Below the pieces are notes generated by a model. It was not told where the DNA came from and ran no database searches. It saw only the letters and a list, made by a program, of their open reading frames with translations. From assembly GCA_018992685.1 (NCBI GenBank), contig JACVGT010000003.1, positions 156,585 through 220,584 on the forward strand: DNA of 64,000 nt. Direction: 5' to 3'. Made by a program: the position numbers and the translations under genes. Numbering within the stretch: position 1 is the stretch's first letter; each line of letters begins with the position of its first letter. This document shows, piece after piece, positions 51,775 to 61,044 of the stretch. The stretch comes from Theionarchaea archaeon. Its GTDB lineage: Archaea; Methanobacteriota_B; Thermococci; Methanofastidiosales; SZ-28-30.

Positions 51775-52263
51775 ATGTTTAAGTACTCAGAAGTAGAGAG
51801 CATATTTGTAATTCCCGAGGTGAAGAGTGTGACTACCTACAAATCGGTGTCTGGCAAGAAAGGCACATCTCCTGTAATAGCTGTTGTTCTCATGGTTGCC
51901 GTCGCTGTTGCTATTTCAGTCACTGTTTATGCTTGGAGTTCGGGATTCATATCAAAAAAGAGCACGCAGGAAGCTGTCAGTGCAGAATCCTTGATTCTGG
52001 AATCTATACAGTTGAGTGGAACCAACCTTGTTCTTCATATCAGGAGTCATGACCCTTCTGCCGTTTATCTTGATGCAGTCTATGTTGAGGGGGAATTGAG
52101 GGCAAGCAAGATGGGATATAGGCTGGGGGGTGATTCTGTTACGCCTGTGGACTTGACGTCTCTAGTCAACTCAAAGGGTGGTGACGGCAATTTCCAGGAC
52201 GGAGACCGGGTGATGCTGGTGACAACGCGTGGAACCCAGATTCAATTTGTGGTGAAAGATTAG
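51775..52263 (+). CDS. Archaeal type IV pilin-like protein
   Basis: KKGTSPVIAVVLMVAVAVAISVTVYAWSSGFI N-terminal class III signal-like segment. Confidence 0.85.
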   Translation: MFKYSEVESIFVIPEVKSVTTYKSVSGKKGTSPVIAVVLMVAVAVAISVTVYAWSSGFISKKSTQEAVSAESLILESIQLSGTNLVLHIRSHDPSAVYLDAVYVEGELRASKMGYRLGGDSVTPVDLTSLVNSKGGDGNFQDGDRVMLVTTRGTQIQFVVKD

Positions 52264-52326
52264 ATCCTATCCCGGTAAGTTCAAGGGAGTGTAGCCTGCA
52301 GATATTTGAGAGTACAGGGTGCCGGT

Positions 52327-52776
52327 TCACAGAAACGTGTCCAGAGTAGTCTGGTAGGGTGATTCAGGCACGGTAGAAGTGAGGCCTTCTTTTTTCATTC
52401 TTTTCACTGCATTGATCCTCAGTCTCTCGTCAGGGAACAAATACTGCGATCTCCGTATCACCTTCATGCTCTCCAGGGAAAACAGCCCCACACAGGGAGT
52501 TCTCAGCAGACTTCGAGAGAACCTGCGGGCTGCAATGTAAAAGTACTCGCACACTTCCCCGTATACGGACAGATACTCGGCTGCCAGCTTGGAACCTACG
52601 CGTGCTTTCCAGTCCTTGACCTCTATACCCACAATGTACCAGCGCCTGCCGTTCTGGTATACAGCAACGATGTCCCCGTAGTAGCATACGTCTGATCGGT
52701 CCCTGTATGGCTTCATGTGGAATTCTTTTTCCACGTGTATGGGAGTTCCATGTTCTCGAATATGTTCCACAATCAT
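52327..52776 (-). CDS. PD-(D/E)XK-like nuclease with C-terminal PIP-box-like motif
   Basis: DVCYYGDIVAVY...WYIVGIEVKDWKARVGSKLAAEYL; C-terminal YQTTLDTFL. Confidence 0.75.
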   Translation of the reverse strand: MIVEHIREHGTPIHVEKEFHMKPYRDRSDVCYYGDIVAVYQNGRRWYIVGIEVKDWKARVGSKLAAEYLSVYGEVCEYFYIAARRFSRSLLRTPCVGLFSLESMKVIRRSQYLFPDERLRINAVKRMKKEGLTSTVPESPYQTTLDTFL

Positions 52777-54926
52777 AGATATTCCCTTAAGGTAAGTTGA
52801 TTTATATTGTTACAGTACTCTTTGAGTTTTCTTTCACTGGTGAAGGGAGACAGCATGTGATGACCAGCTCTCAGCAGTAGTTCTGCATATTTCTCCCTGT
52901 CATACTCAGTATCTTCCATCAATTCAGGAATGGATACTCTGTTTGTGGCTTTCCTGGCTTTCCAGTCTCGTATGATGTAGCGCACTGTCTGACCAGGATG
53001 ACGTTCCACCCCTTCCTTTTTCAACTTTTCGAGTGCAGCCACAGATAAATTGGCTACCCTATACTCTTCCAGGTGACGGCTGATATCAATGGAGATCACC
53101 AGGTCTTCCAGAGCTACATCTCCCTGTAACACAGCACCAACATACGTATTAACTACGCCCAACGCATCAGGGAGGTACCTGAAAAAGTGGGGTACACTCT
53201 CTGCCTGGGCCAGGGTTACCAACATCTCTTCCTGCATGTGCTTGACAAGAGGAGGCTGGTCACTCCTCCGCAGTTCTATCCCTCTTGCTTTTAGTTCTCC
53301 ATCAATAACCCCATAGTAACTGGTCAATGATCCAATACCTACCTGGGAAGGTAGAAATACAATCCAGGAGTACATCCCCTCAAGTTCCAGAGGGATGCCA
53401 ATTTTATCTGAAACTATATTACAGAGCTCTTCAAAATCCTTACGGGGCGCCTCTTTTTTCACCCATAATGAATCCACAATACCATGTAAGACTTCGAATC
53501 CCAGTTCTTCAGCTATGTGCATGGAAGTGAGCAGTATCTCACGAGCGTAGGCTGTGACTGATTCATGACATTCTATGCGACCAAATCGGGCATTCCTATA
53601 CCCTAAATAACCAAAACAGGTTACCAGTACCCATTTTAATAGAGTTCTCCTTCCTTTTACATGGGGATCCCCTTTGTACAGCGCTTTTTTTACAATCAAT
53701 GGTTTTACTACATCCGGTATGAACCCCCGTCTCTTTTCGCAGATGGTATACTCCAGGACGGGTACTCTCCTTCCCGAATCAGGACAGCAGGTACATAACA
53801 CTGTCTCGGGAGAGATATTGAACTCATTGATAATATTGGGATACAGAGAACTGAAGTCCACTTCTCCCACATACGGGTGGATACCCACCTGTGGCTCCAG
53901 AATGTGACCCCCCCGATCTGCTTTTACCAGCTGCAAGGCAGTCTTGAACTGTTCAGGAGTCTGCTTTCTCCAGGGGATTAACACCTTTCGTCTGTATGCT
54001 TCATGTAACTGCATGGAAGAGATAGCCGTTCCGGGAGATAATCGTGACAGTCGCTGTACAGGTATACGGGACATTCGAGAGAGTTCTATCAATCCATCCA
54101 GTCCTCCTTCTCTGTAGTGGAAGGAACTCTTGGTATCAATGTGTATTCTCCCTTTCAGTAAATACTGGGGCGGCTTGTACACGATCCGCCCGTATGAGAA
54201 ATAGGACGTTCCCTCCTTGCCGAACCAACCAGGCTCCCTCCCCAGTTCCAGCGGAATCTGATGGGCCTGACCTCGTTGTAGAAGATAGGGAATTGCGAAC
54301 TCGTCTCCTCCATGTGAATACACAATGTCAGGATCCAGAATGCGCACTGTTTTCACAAAATCGGTGAGGATACTCTCCTCTGTCCCGTCTAGTTCAAAGG
54401 AACAATCAGTATCCCGTAACACAATCCCCGCTAAGGGGTCTGTGAAAGAGTGAATACCTTTCGTCTGTATTACCACGTCAAAGAAAAGTTCTTTTAGAGG
54501 AGGAGTATCATATTCAACTGCAAAAGGAGAATCTTCTTCTATTTTCATCATAGGAAAAGAATCTCTTTCAAAAAAGTAGCGTTGAGGAAAACTGATATCT
54601 ACATTGAACAGTTCATAGAGTTCATATCCTCCTAGTCGATCAATCTCTGCTGCCAGTTCCTGTAGAGTATATTGATTGAGAACTATCTTTAATACAGGAG
54701 CTTTCTTGGTGAAGGAGACGGACTGCACCTCATGGTGGGTGTGGGAAACGGAAGGTAGATCTTCCACGTATAGACGCAATGCATCTTCTTTCTCTTTTTC
54801 TGCAGCACGAACATAAAACCAGGGTGAAAACCTCTCTTTCTTTAGAAATGATCTCCCATTATAATACCAGATCTTCATACAGGCTTCCCTATAATCGGGG
54901 TAACAGTCAATCAGAAACATGTTCAA
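52773..54926 (-). CDS. Family B DNA polymerase, divergent (exonuclease motifs degraded)
   Basis: Motif A VDFSSLYPNI intact; motif C HGIVDSLWV; exo motifs FFDVVIQT and HGGDEFAIPYL lack canonical acidic residues; C-terminal NQLTLREYL. Confidence 0.9.
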   Translation of the reverse strand: MNMFLIDCYPDYREACMKIWYYNGRSFLKKERFSPWFYVRAAEKEKEDALRLYVEDLPSVSHTHHEVQSVSFTKKAPVLKIVLNQYTLQELAAEIDRLGGYELYELFNVDISFPQRYFFERDSFPMMKIEEDSPFAVEYDTPPLKELFFDVVIQTKGIHSFTDPLAGIVLRDTDCSFELDGTEESILTDFVKTVRILDPDIVYSHGGDEFAIPYLLQRGQAHQIPLELGREPGWFGKEGTSYFSYGRIVYKPPQYLLKGRIHIDTKSSFHYREGGLDGLIELSRMSRIPVQRLSRLSPGTAISSMQLHEAYRRKVLIPWRKQTPEQFKTALQLVKADRGGHILEPQVGIHPYVGEVDFSSLYPNIINEFNISPETVLCTCCPDSGRRVPVLEYTICEKRRGFIPDVVKPLIVKKALYKGDPHVKGRRTLLKWVLVTCFGYLGYRNARFGRIECHESVTAYAREILLTSMHIAEELGFEVLHGIVDSLWVKKEAPRKDFEELCNIVSDKIGIPLELEGMYSWIVFLPSQVGIGSLTSYYGVIDGELKARGIELRRSDQPPLVKHMQEEMLVTLAQAESVPHFFRYLPDALGVVNTYVGAVLQGDVALEDLVISIDISRHLEEYRVANLSVAALEKLKKEGVERHPGQTVRYIIRDWKARKATNRVSIPELMEDTEYDREKYAELLLRAGHHMLSPFTSERKLKEYCNNINQLTLREYL

Positions 54927-55161
54927 CCTTCTTTTTTAGTGCAGTAATTTCCTTCTCATGTTCCAACAAAATAGCCAGACTCATGGCATCAAATACATCT
55001 AATGGGGCCATGTAACTGGAAGCAGAAGCATGTTCTCTCACTTTTTTCATCAGTTCATCAAATGCTTCTCGATCCTTCTTTCGCAGTGCTTTTTTGAATG
55101 CATTCCATTTTTGTATTTCAGATTCTGTAAGCATGCGGTAGGTGGGAGCTGTCCTACCCAT
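54907..55161 (-). CDS. Small charged/coiled-coil protein of the PolB operon
   Basis: 84 aa MGRTAPTYRMLTESEIQKWNAFKKALRKK...; RBS GGAGGAAT; overlaps both neighbours. Confidence 0.7.
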   Translation of the reverse strand: MGRTAPTYRMLTESEIQKWNAFKKALRKKDREAFDELMKKVREHASASSYMAPLDVFDAMSLAILLEHEKEITALKKKVEHVSD

Positions 55162-55732
55162 GGGTATTCCTCCAGGAGTCCAGTGTTTTCTGGTATGGGG
55201 GGATAAGAGGTATCTGGAATGTCTGCTGGTCAACAGATAGTATCATTCCATTCTTTTTCATTTTGAAAGAAACATGAGAGTCAAAGATTTTCAAATTGTT
55301 TTTATGATCTGTTACCACAACGGGTATATCATATGTCTTTACTATCTCTTTTAATCTGAATAAGAGTTTTTTATATAAGACAGTTGCTATCTCCTCTTCT
55401 ACATCATCGGAGTGGAAAAGGTCACTGAAGGATGAGACCACCACCACAGAAGGAGCATTCTCCTGCATGAAAGCAGGGAGTGCTCTCGTAATCAACATCT
55501 TCAACTGGAATATGGTAAAAGCCCTGGAAACATACACCCGTTCCATAGCGTTCATGTCTAACCGTTCACAGAAGGAGGAAAGAATAAAGGGGTCAAACCG
55601 GTTTCCACCATCAATAATAAGGGAGGGTGCCCGTTTCACCAGGAGGTAGGCTGTGAATTCTTTGAGTAGATGAGGATCACCTTCCACGAGGTATAACTGG
55701 GAATGCAGGGAAATTTCGTCGAAATAATGCAT
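55154..55732 (-). CDS. RecA/RadA-like ATPase-fold protein lacking a canonical Walker A
   Basis: APSLIIDGGNRFDPFIL; APSVVVVSSFSDLF Walker-B-like strand; IPVVVTDHKNN; P-loop position reads LYLVEGDPHLLKEF. Confidence 0.6.
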   Translation of the reverse strand: MHYFDEISLHSQLYLVEGDPHLLKEFTAYLLVKRAPSLIIDGGNRFDPFILSSFCERLDMNAMERVYVSRAFTIFQLKMLITRALPAFMQENAPSVVVVSSFSDLFHSDDVEEEIATVLYKKLLFRLKEIVKTYDIPVVVTDHKNNLKIFDSHVSFKMKKNGMILSVDQQTFQIPLIPPYQKTLDSWRNTHG

Positions 55733-55753
55733 AATCCAAAAGAGAAATTATGG

Positions 55754-55766
55754 CATTTATAAGTTT
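55754..55766 (-). promoter_or_regulatory. TATA box of the PolB operon (leaderless-type spacing)
   Basis: Minus AAACTTATAAATG about 25 nt upstream of ATG 55732. Confidence 0.55.
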
Positions 55767-56050
55767 AGATAGAGCATTGGAAAAATATTCACAGTTATTT
55801 TACGCAATAACAAACATATTCTACTGTAAATGTGACATCCGTACGTGAGAGAATATCCTGACCCAAACACCAAACATCTTATGTTCCTGTGACCGGCGTT
55901 CTTTCCCCCTGCACATTCTACCTCTCAGAGGAGGAGCGTTCCCCTCACCTATCCGTCAATTATCAGATACGCGATATCGGGAACTCTATAGATACCGAAA
56001 CTTTTTTATATACCCTCTTTGAATAGAGTATATCCCAGGGAGGTATCGAG

Positions 56051-56440
56051 TTGCCTGACATAAGCTTCTTGAGGAAAAATGTTCGAGGAATCAAAGGTGT
56101 TTTCCTCACCAAGGAGGGAGAGATCCTCGATGTAGATGTGGAGCTTGGCGAAGATGTGAAATATCTCTCCAAGAGCATTTCTTATCTACTCGAGGTTATA
56201 TGTGACAAAAAAGGAGACGTCAGAAAACTATCCATCGTGGGAAATGACCGGTTCTTCATTTTCTTTCACGACTCATATGTGTTGGGCGTCATAACTTCAG
56301 AAGATGTCAACGTGCCACTGCTCAATGTGGTAGCAGGCCGGATGCTGGAACATGTGGAAGTTCCCAAAGAGCAGATGGAAAAACTGGTAAAAGAAGCCAA
56401 AGATGAAGTTCTGGAACGCCTAGACGCTTTCATTGGATAA
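56051..56440 (+). CDS. Small roadblock/LC7-like protein (tentative), TTG start
   Basis: KGVFLTKEGEILDVDVELGEDVKYLSKSISYLLEV...RFFIFFHDSYVLGVITSEDVNVPLLNVVA; GGGAGG upstream. Confidence 0.6.
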   Translation: MPDISFLRKNVRGIKGVFLTKEGEILDVDVELGEDVKYLSKSISYLLEVICDKKGDVRKLSIVGNDRFFIFFHDSYVLGVITSEDVNVPLLNVVAGRMLEHVEVPKEQMEKLVKEAKDEVLERLDAFIG

Positions 56441-56989
56441 TCAGAGTGTGCATCTCATGGATGACTGAGCAGGTAGAGGGTTTGATGTTCAGCACTTTTT
56501 CACTGGTTGATTGAGATCGACTTTTTCATTCCATGAGGGTGATTCTTAAGTGAGTGCACAGTTGTCAAAAAGAGGGGAAAGGTTGGAGCTGTATACTTAC
56601 TTGTAAATCCACCTATTTAACTGTTTCATTGATACCATTTACCCCGTACTGACATCGAGTGGATGGTTGTCCTGTAGGACCCCAAAAATGGATAGAACGC
56701 TTTCAATCGATTCTAATGTACATGAATGTTGTTTGATGTGGAGACTGACGCAGCATCAACCTGTATCCGAATTTCTGTTTATCCTAGATCCCTATTTCAA
56801 GTTCAGGCACGGGGCGTTGTGCAGGCGTTTGCCCTCAGCTCACTCGAGGCTACGCGTGAATTATACACCGCATGTCGAACAGGTACCCTCCGGGATCTAT
56901 TCCTCTTATCTCACGGCCCTCTTTATCCTGATGGCACCATGAGAAGGTACTGACTTTGACGAAAAAGATTTACTTGCCATAACCGAAAA

Positions 56990-56999
56990 CTATAAAAGG
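56990..56999 (+). promoter_or_regulatory. TATA box upstream of the ribonucleotide reductase leader
   Basis: CTATAAAAGG; implies a leader of about 130 nt. Confidence 0.5.
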
Positions 57000-57051
57000 A
57001 AGGGAGAAAAAGTAGGATTCCGTGCATAGTGAGTATTTCCTTAATTTGCTG

Positions 57052-57075
57052 TAGAGGAAATAATTGTCTCCTCTA
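57052..57075 (+). promoter_or_regulatory. Leader hairpin
   Basis: TAGAGGA-AATAATTGTC-TCCTCTA inverted repeat. Confidence 0.5.
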
Positions 57076-57123
57076 GGTGAAGTTGTGCTGTATGAAGAGC
57101 AGAGACCATAAGGAGGAAAGATT

Positions 57124-57168
57124 ATGTTTGTGACACCGATGGAGGGGTTGCATGATCACTGCCTGTGA
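57124..57168 (+). CDS. Putative 14-aa leader peptide (uORF) overlapping the RNR start
   Basis: AAGGAGGAAAG SD then [17 protein letters not shown]; overlaps ATG 57152 in another frame. Confidence 0.35.
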   Translation: MFVTPMEGLHDHCL

Positions 57169-59401
57169 AGCAGATAATGCAATTCCCGACCGTTCCCTAG
57201 AAGACCAGATCGAGCTCTCTTCCAATGCCCTGACCGTCCTGGAAAAACGTTACCTAAAAAAGGATGAACACGGCAATGTCGTAGAAACTCCTGAAGAATT
57301 ATTCAGGAGAGTGGCTCACAACGTTGCGTCTGCAGATTTACTCTATGATCCTGAAGCAGATAGTACTGCTCTGGAAGAAAAGTTCTACAATGTGATGACG
57401 AGCCTGGAATTCTTGCCCAACTCTCCTACACTTATGAATGCGGGACGCGAATTACAGCAGCTTTCTGCGTGCTTTGTGTTACCCATTGCAGATTCCATGG
57501 AGTCTATCTTTCAAGCCATAAAATATACTGCACTCATCCACAAGAGTGGTGGGGGCACTGGATTCTCCTTTTCTCGGTTGAGGCCAGCACACGATGTGGT
57601 TCACTCCACTGGTGGGATAGCATCAGGACCCGTGTCATTCATGAAGGTATTTGATGCAGCAACTGAAGCAGTGAAACAGGGAGGAACCCGCAGAGGAGCA
57701 AATATGGCTATTCTGTATGTGGACCATCCTGACATTCTCGAGTTTATCACGTGCAAAGAGAACGATACTACTCTAAACAATTTCAACATTTCTGTTGGAA
57801 TCACGGAGCGATTCATGGAGGCAGTAAAATCAGAAGGAGAGTTTGAACTGGTGAATCCGCGGAATGGAGAAGTGACCCGAAAAGTTGCAGCTCGACAGGT
57901 TTTCGACCTCATCGTTAAGATGGCATGGAAGAATGGAGAACCAGGAATCATCTTTCTGGACAGGATCAACAGAGATAACCCGACACCGGAGATCGGGGAG
58001 ATTGAATCCACCAATCCCTGTGGAGAACAGCCACTGCTTCCCTATGAATCGTGTAATCTGGGGTCCATCAATCTATCCAAGATGGTGAGGGCGGGAAAAA
58101 TCGACTATAACCATCTGAAGAGCGTCGTATGGCTAGCAGTCCATTTTCTGGATAATGTTATTGACAAGAACAACTTCCCGTTCCCTGAAATGGAAGAAAC
58201 GACCAAAGGAAACAGGAAGATCGGACTGGGAGTGATGGGATTTGCCGACATGCTCATCGCTCTGGGTATTCCTTATAACTCTCACAGAGCACTGAAGATC
58301 GCAGAAAACGTCATGAGGTTCATATCCGAGGAGTCCACGAAAGCTTCCACAGAACTGGCAAGGAACCGAGGAGCATTCCCCAATTTTTCCCGTTCTGTGT
58401 TTGCTGAGCCGATCCGTAATGCCTCCCGGACGACTATTGCACCCACCGGGTCTCTGAGTATTATTGCCAATTGTTCCTCGGGGATTGAACCATTGTTTGC
58501 TGTCTCATTTGTCCGCAAGAACATTTTAAATGACGTGGTAATGGTTGAGGTCAATCCCTTATTTGAAGAAATAGCTAGAGAAAGGGGGTTCTATAGTGTG
58601 GAGTTGATTGAGGACATAGCCAGAACAGGAAGTCTCCGCGAAACAGACGTTCCGCCTGATGTGCAGGAACTGTTTGTCACTGCTCACGATATCTCACCTG
58701 AATGGCATGTGAGAATGCAGGCTGCGTTCCAGAACCACACTGACAATGCTGTTTCCAAGACTGTTAACTTCCCACATTCTGCAACTGAAGAGGATGTGGC
58801 CCGAGTCTTTGAACTTGCCTATGAGTTGGGATGCAAGGGGGTCACTGTATACAGGGATGGTTCGCGGGAAACCCAGGTCTTGAACAGGGGTGCCGGGAAG
58901 GAAAAAGAAGGGGAAAAAGAGGTGCAGAAAGCTCCCAGGCCCCGCCCTGAATTGACAGTGGGGGGGACAGTGAAGATTACTACGGGATGCGGAAGCCTGT
59001 ACGTGACCATTAACGAGGATGAACACGGGTTGTGTGAAGTGTTTGCCCGCATGGGAAAGTCAGGCGGCTGTATTTCGTCACACTCTGAAGCCATTGGGCG
59101 CCTCATTTCACTTGCCCTGCGAGCTGGTGTAGGGACAGAGTCTGTTATGAGGCAGTTGAAAGGAATCAGATGTCCCAAACCGGCCTTCCACAACGGGGAG
59201 AAAGTGCTCTCCTGCGCGGATGCCATTCAGATTGCAATCCAGCGGTACATCCACAATGGGGCGAGTTCTGTACAGCTCAGCCTTGACCAGCTCAGCGAGG
59301 GGCTGTGGGGAAGGTGCCCTGAGTGCCCTGAATGCGGTGCTATGCTGGAAATGCAGGAAGGATGCTTGAAGTGCAGGTCTTGCGGATATTCAGAGTGTTG
59401 A
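57152..59401 (+). CDS. nrdJ: Adenosylcobalamin-dependent ribonucleoside-diphosphate reductase
   Basis: [62 protein letters not shown]-terminal zinc ribbon [12 protein letters not shown]...CRSCGYSEC; no intein seen. Confidence 0.95.
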   Translation: MITACEADNAIPDRSLEDQIELSSNALTVLEKRYLKKDEHGNVVETPEELFRRVAHNVASADLLYDPEADSTALEEKFYNVMTSLEFLPNSPTLMNAGRELQQLSACFVLPIADSMESIFQAIKYTALIHKSGGGTGFSFSRLRPAHDVVHSTGGIASGPVSFMKVFDAATEAVKQGGTRRGANMAILYVDHPDILEFITCKENDTTLNNFNISVGITERFMEAVKSEGEFELVNPRNGEVTRKVAARQVFDLIVKMAWKNGEPGIIFLDRINRDNPTPEIGEIESTNPCGEQPLLPYESCNLGSINLSKMVRAGKIDYNHLKSVVWLAVHFLDNVIDKNNFPFPEMEETTKGNRKIGLGVMGFADMLIALGIPYNSHRALKIAENVMRFISEESTKASTELARNRGAFPNFSRSVFAEPIRNASRTTIAPTGSLSIIANCSSGIEPLFAVSFVRKNILNDVVMVEVNPLFEEIARERGFYSVELIEDIARTGSLRETDVPPDVQELFVTAHDISPEWHVRMQAAFQNHTDNAVSKTVNFPHSATEEDVARVFELAYELGCKGVTVYRDGSRETQVLNRGAGKEKEGEKEVQKAPRPRPELTVGGTVKITTGCGSLYVTINEDEHGLCEVFARMGKSGGCISSHSEAIGRLISLALRAGVGTESVMRQLKGIRCPKPAFHNGEKVLSCADAIQIAIQRYIHNGASSVQLSLDQLSEGLWGRCPECPECGAMLEMQEGCLKCRSCGYSEC

Positions 59402-59592
59402 CCTTCTATCCTTTCCTTTTTTTTGAATACTGATATGACGTTACAAATGAAGAAGTATGAAGAACGAGAATACCTGAAGGCGTCTCCATCCCTATCCCAT
59501 CTGGGAGTCACTATTCTTCACCAGATTATCCTGAAGAATATAGCAGCTCCCCTTTGATAACCTTTTTAACTCTTTTTATCAAGGGGTCTTTG

Positions 59593-61038
59593 ATGAGCTT
59601 AGAGTCTTTTGTGAGAACACTGAAAAGCTACGGATACAGCAGCCAGTATGTCGCACAGGTTATGAACACCCTGCTACGCTCATACACGGAACACACATCT
59701 TCCCGAAGGATTGTGCCAACCAAGGAAACGGGCCTTCTGGTGGCCTTCCGCATTCTTTCTGACAAGGGAACTTACCTAGTCTTTACATCCCAGGGGCTGG
59801 CCACTGCAGAACAGCTCATAGCTGAAAGAGTTCGCAGCATTTCTCGGGACGTGATGACTCCAGAATTCTTTTTCGTCTTGACTTTCATGTACCCTCATCT
59901 AGAGGACCTGGAAATCCAGTTTCTACGTTCTCTCACGCCACTGGGCGAAGCATATGACAGGGTGATGACTATGTTGCAGCGATCGGGACTGGCCTACCTG
60001 GAAGGAGACACTGTCAAAGCCCCTAGAACTCTCTGCACGTTCTTTGTATTCCCTTTCAAGGAGGAACCATTCCAGCAGGCTATCAGGCAGATCAGAGCAT
60101 ACATCAGAGTCTCCGCTCTCAATCGAAGGATTATGAAGGTAACCTTTTCGGATATGAAGGACTGCAAAGAAGAGGTTATGACAGCGATTCAGGATATGAG
60201 GTCTCAAGGCATCATCAAAGAATTCGTCAGGGATAAAGGATACACTTTCCGGGTGCTGGATGCTGCTGCTTACAAACAATACGTCCAGGGTCTTCTCCAG
60301 GAAGCACTGACTGCGTTTCGATTTGTTCCCCCATCTCCTGAATTCCATCCCCCGGTGCACTGCGGGTGGGACTCAGTGGGATTGCTGGATGAATATCCCG
60401 TCCCCCAGGACATGCCCATGAATATTCTTTTGTTTGGAGATCCCGGTCCTTTGAAGCAACTGTGGGCACAGCATTTCCTCTATGGAGAACTTCTCAATAA
60501 CAAGGGGGCCATCTATCTGAGTGTGAATTCGCCTCCTGATGAGGTAAGAAGGAATTTTCTGCGATTCAACAAGGATATCTCACCGTTTGAGCAGAAGGGA
60601 ACCCTCATCTTTATCGATTGCTATCCCCGCCGGCAGAAATCGTCTCAGCTGTATTCTGCTCCCATTGACACCAGTTCTCTCACTGATTTTGCCATGGTCC
60701 TCTCAGATGCCCACCAGGGCATGAATACTCAGCAGGGCATATGCGTCATTGATTCCCTCTCCAATGTGATGCTGTACTCTGATCCTGAGCAGGTCATCAA
60801 GTTTGCAGTCAGCCAGGCATCTCGATTCAAAGAGTGGGGGTGGACAGGCCTTTTCATCGTTGAAAAAGGAGTAAATGATCAAAAAATTGAAAATTCATTG
60901 AAGTTTTTACTGGATGGCGTTTTTGAGATTGAAGATGATGAGTTCCGCATCCTGTGGATCCGGGGAATGGTAGACAGCCCGACGAGGTATGCCCTGGATA
61001 TCTCTTCACGAGGACTTGTCCTACTGCCCAAGAGGTGA
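59593..61038 (+). CDS. KaiC/RAD55-like ATPase-fold protein with N-terminal helical/wHTH region; degenerate P-loop
   Basis: GWDSVGLLDEYPVPQDMPMNILLFGDPGPLKQLWAQHFLYGELLNNKGAIYLSVN; GICVIDSLSNVMLYSD Walker-B-like. Confidence 0.65.
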   Translation: MSLESFVRTLKSYGYSSQYVAQVMNTLLRSYTEHTSSRRIVPTKETGLLVAFRILSDKGTYLVFTSQGLATAEQLIAERVRSISRDVMTPEFFFVLTFMYPHLEDLEIQFLRSLTPLGEAYDRVMTMLQRSGLAYLEGDTVKAPRTLCTFFVFPFKEEPFQQAIRQIRAYIRVSALNRRIMKVTFSDMKDCKEEVMTAIQDMRSQGIIKEFVRDKGYTFRVLDAAAYKQYVQGLLQEALTAFRFVPPSPEFHPPVHCGWDSVGLLDEYPVPQDMPMNILLFGDPGPLKQLWAQHFLYGELLNNKGAIYLSVNSPPDEVRRNFLRFNKDISPFEQKGTLIFIDCYPRRQKSSQLYSAPIDTSSLTDFAMVLSDAHQGMNTQQGICVIDSLSNVMLYSDPEQVIKFAVSQASRFKEWGWTGLFIVEKGVNDQKIENSLKFLLDGVFEIEDDEFRILWIRGMVDSPTRYALDISSRGLVLLPKR

Positions 61039-61044
61039 TTGTCA

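Noticed and set aside
56667-56953. Overlapping 91-aa and 75-aa plus-strand ORFs
   Set aside because: Two frames equally open, no RBS/TATA support and no motif; could be a relic but not supportable as a gene.
57152-59401. Possible intein in the ribonucleotide reductase
   Set aside because: The sequence runs through conserved motifs without insertion; length normal.
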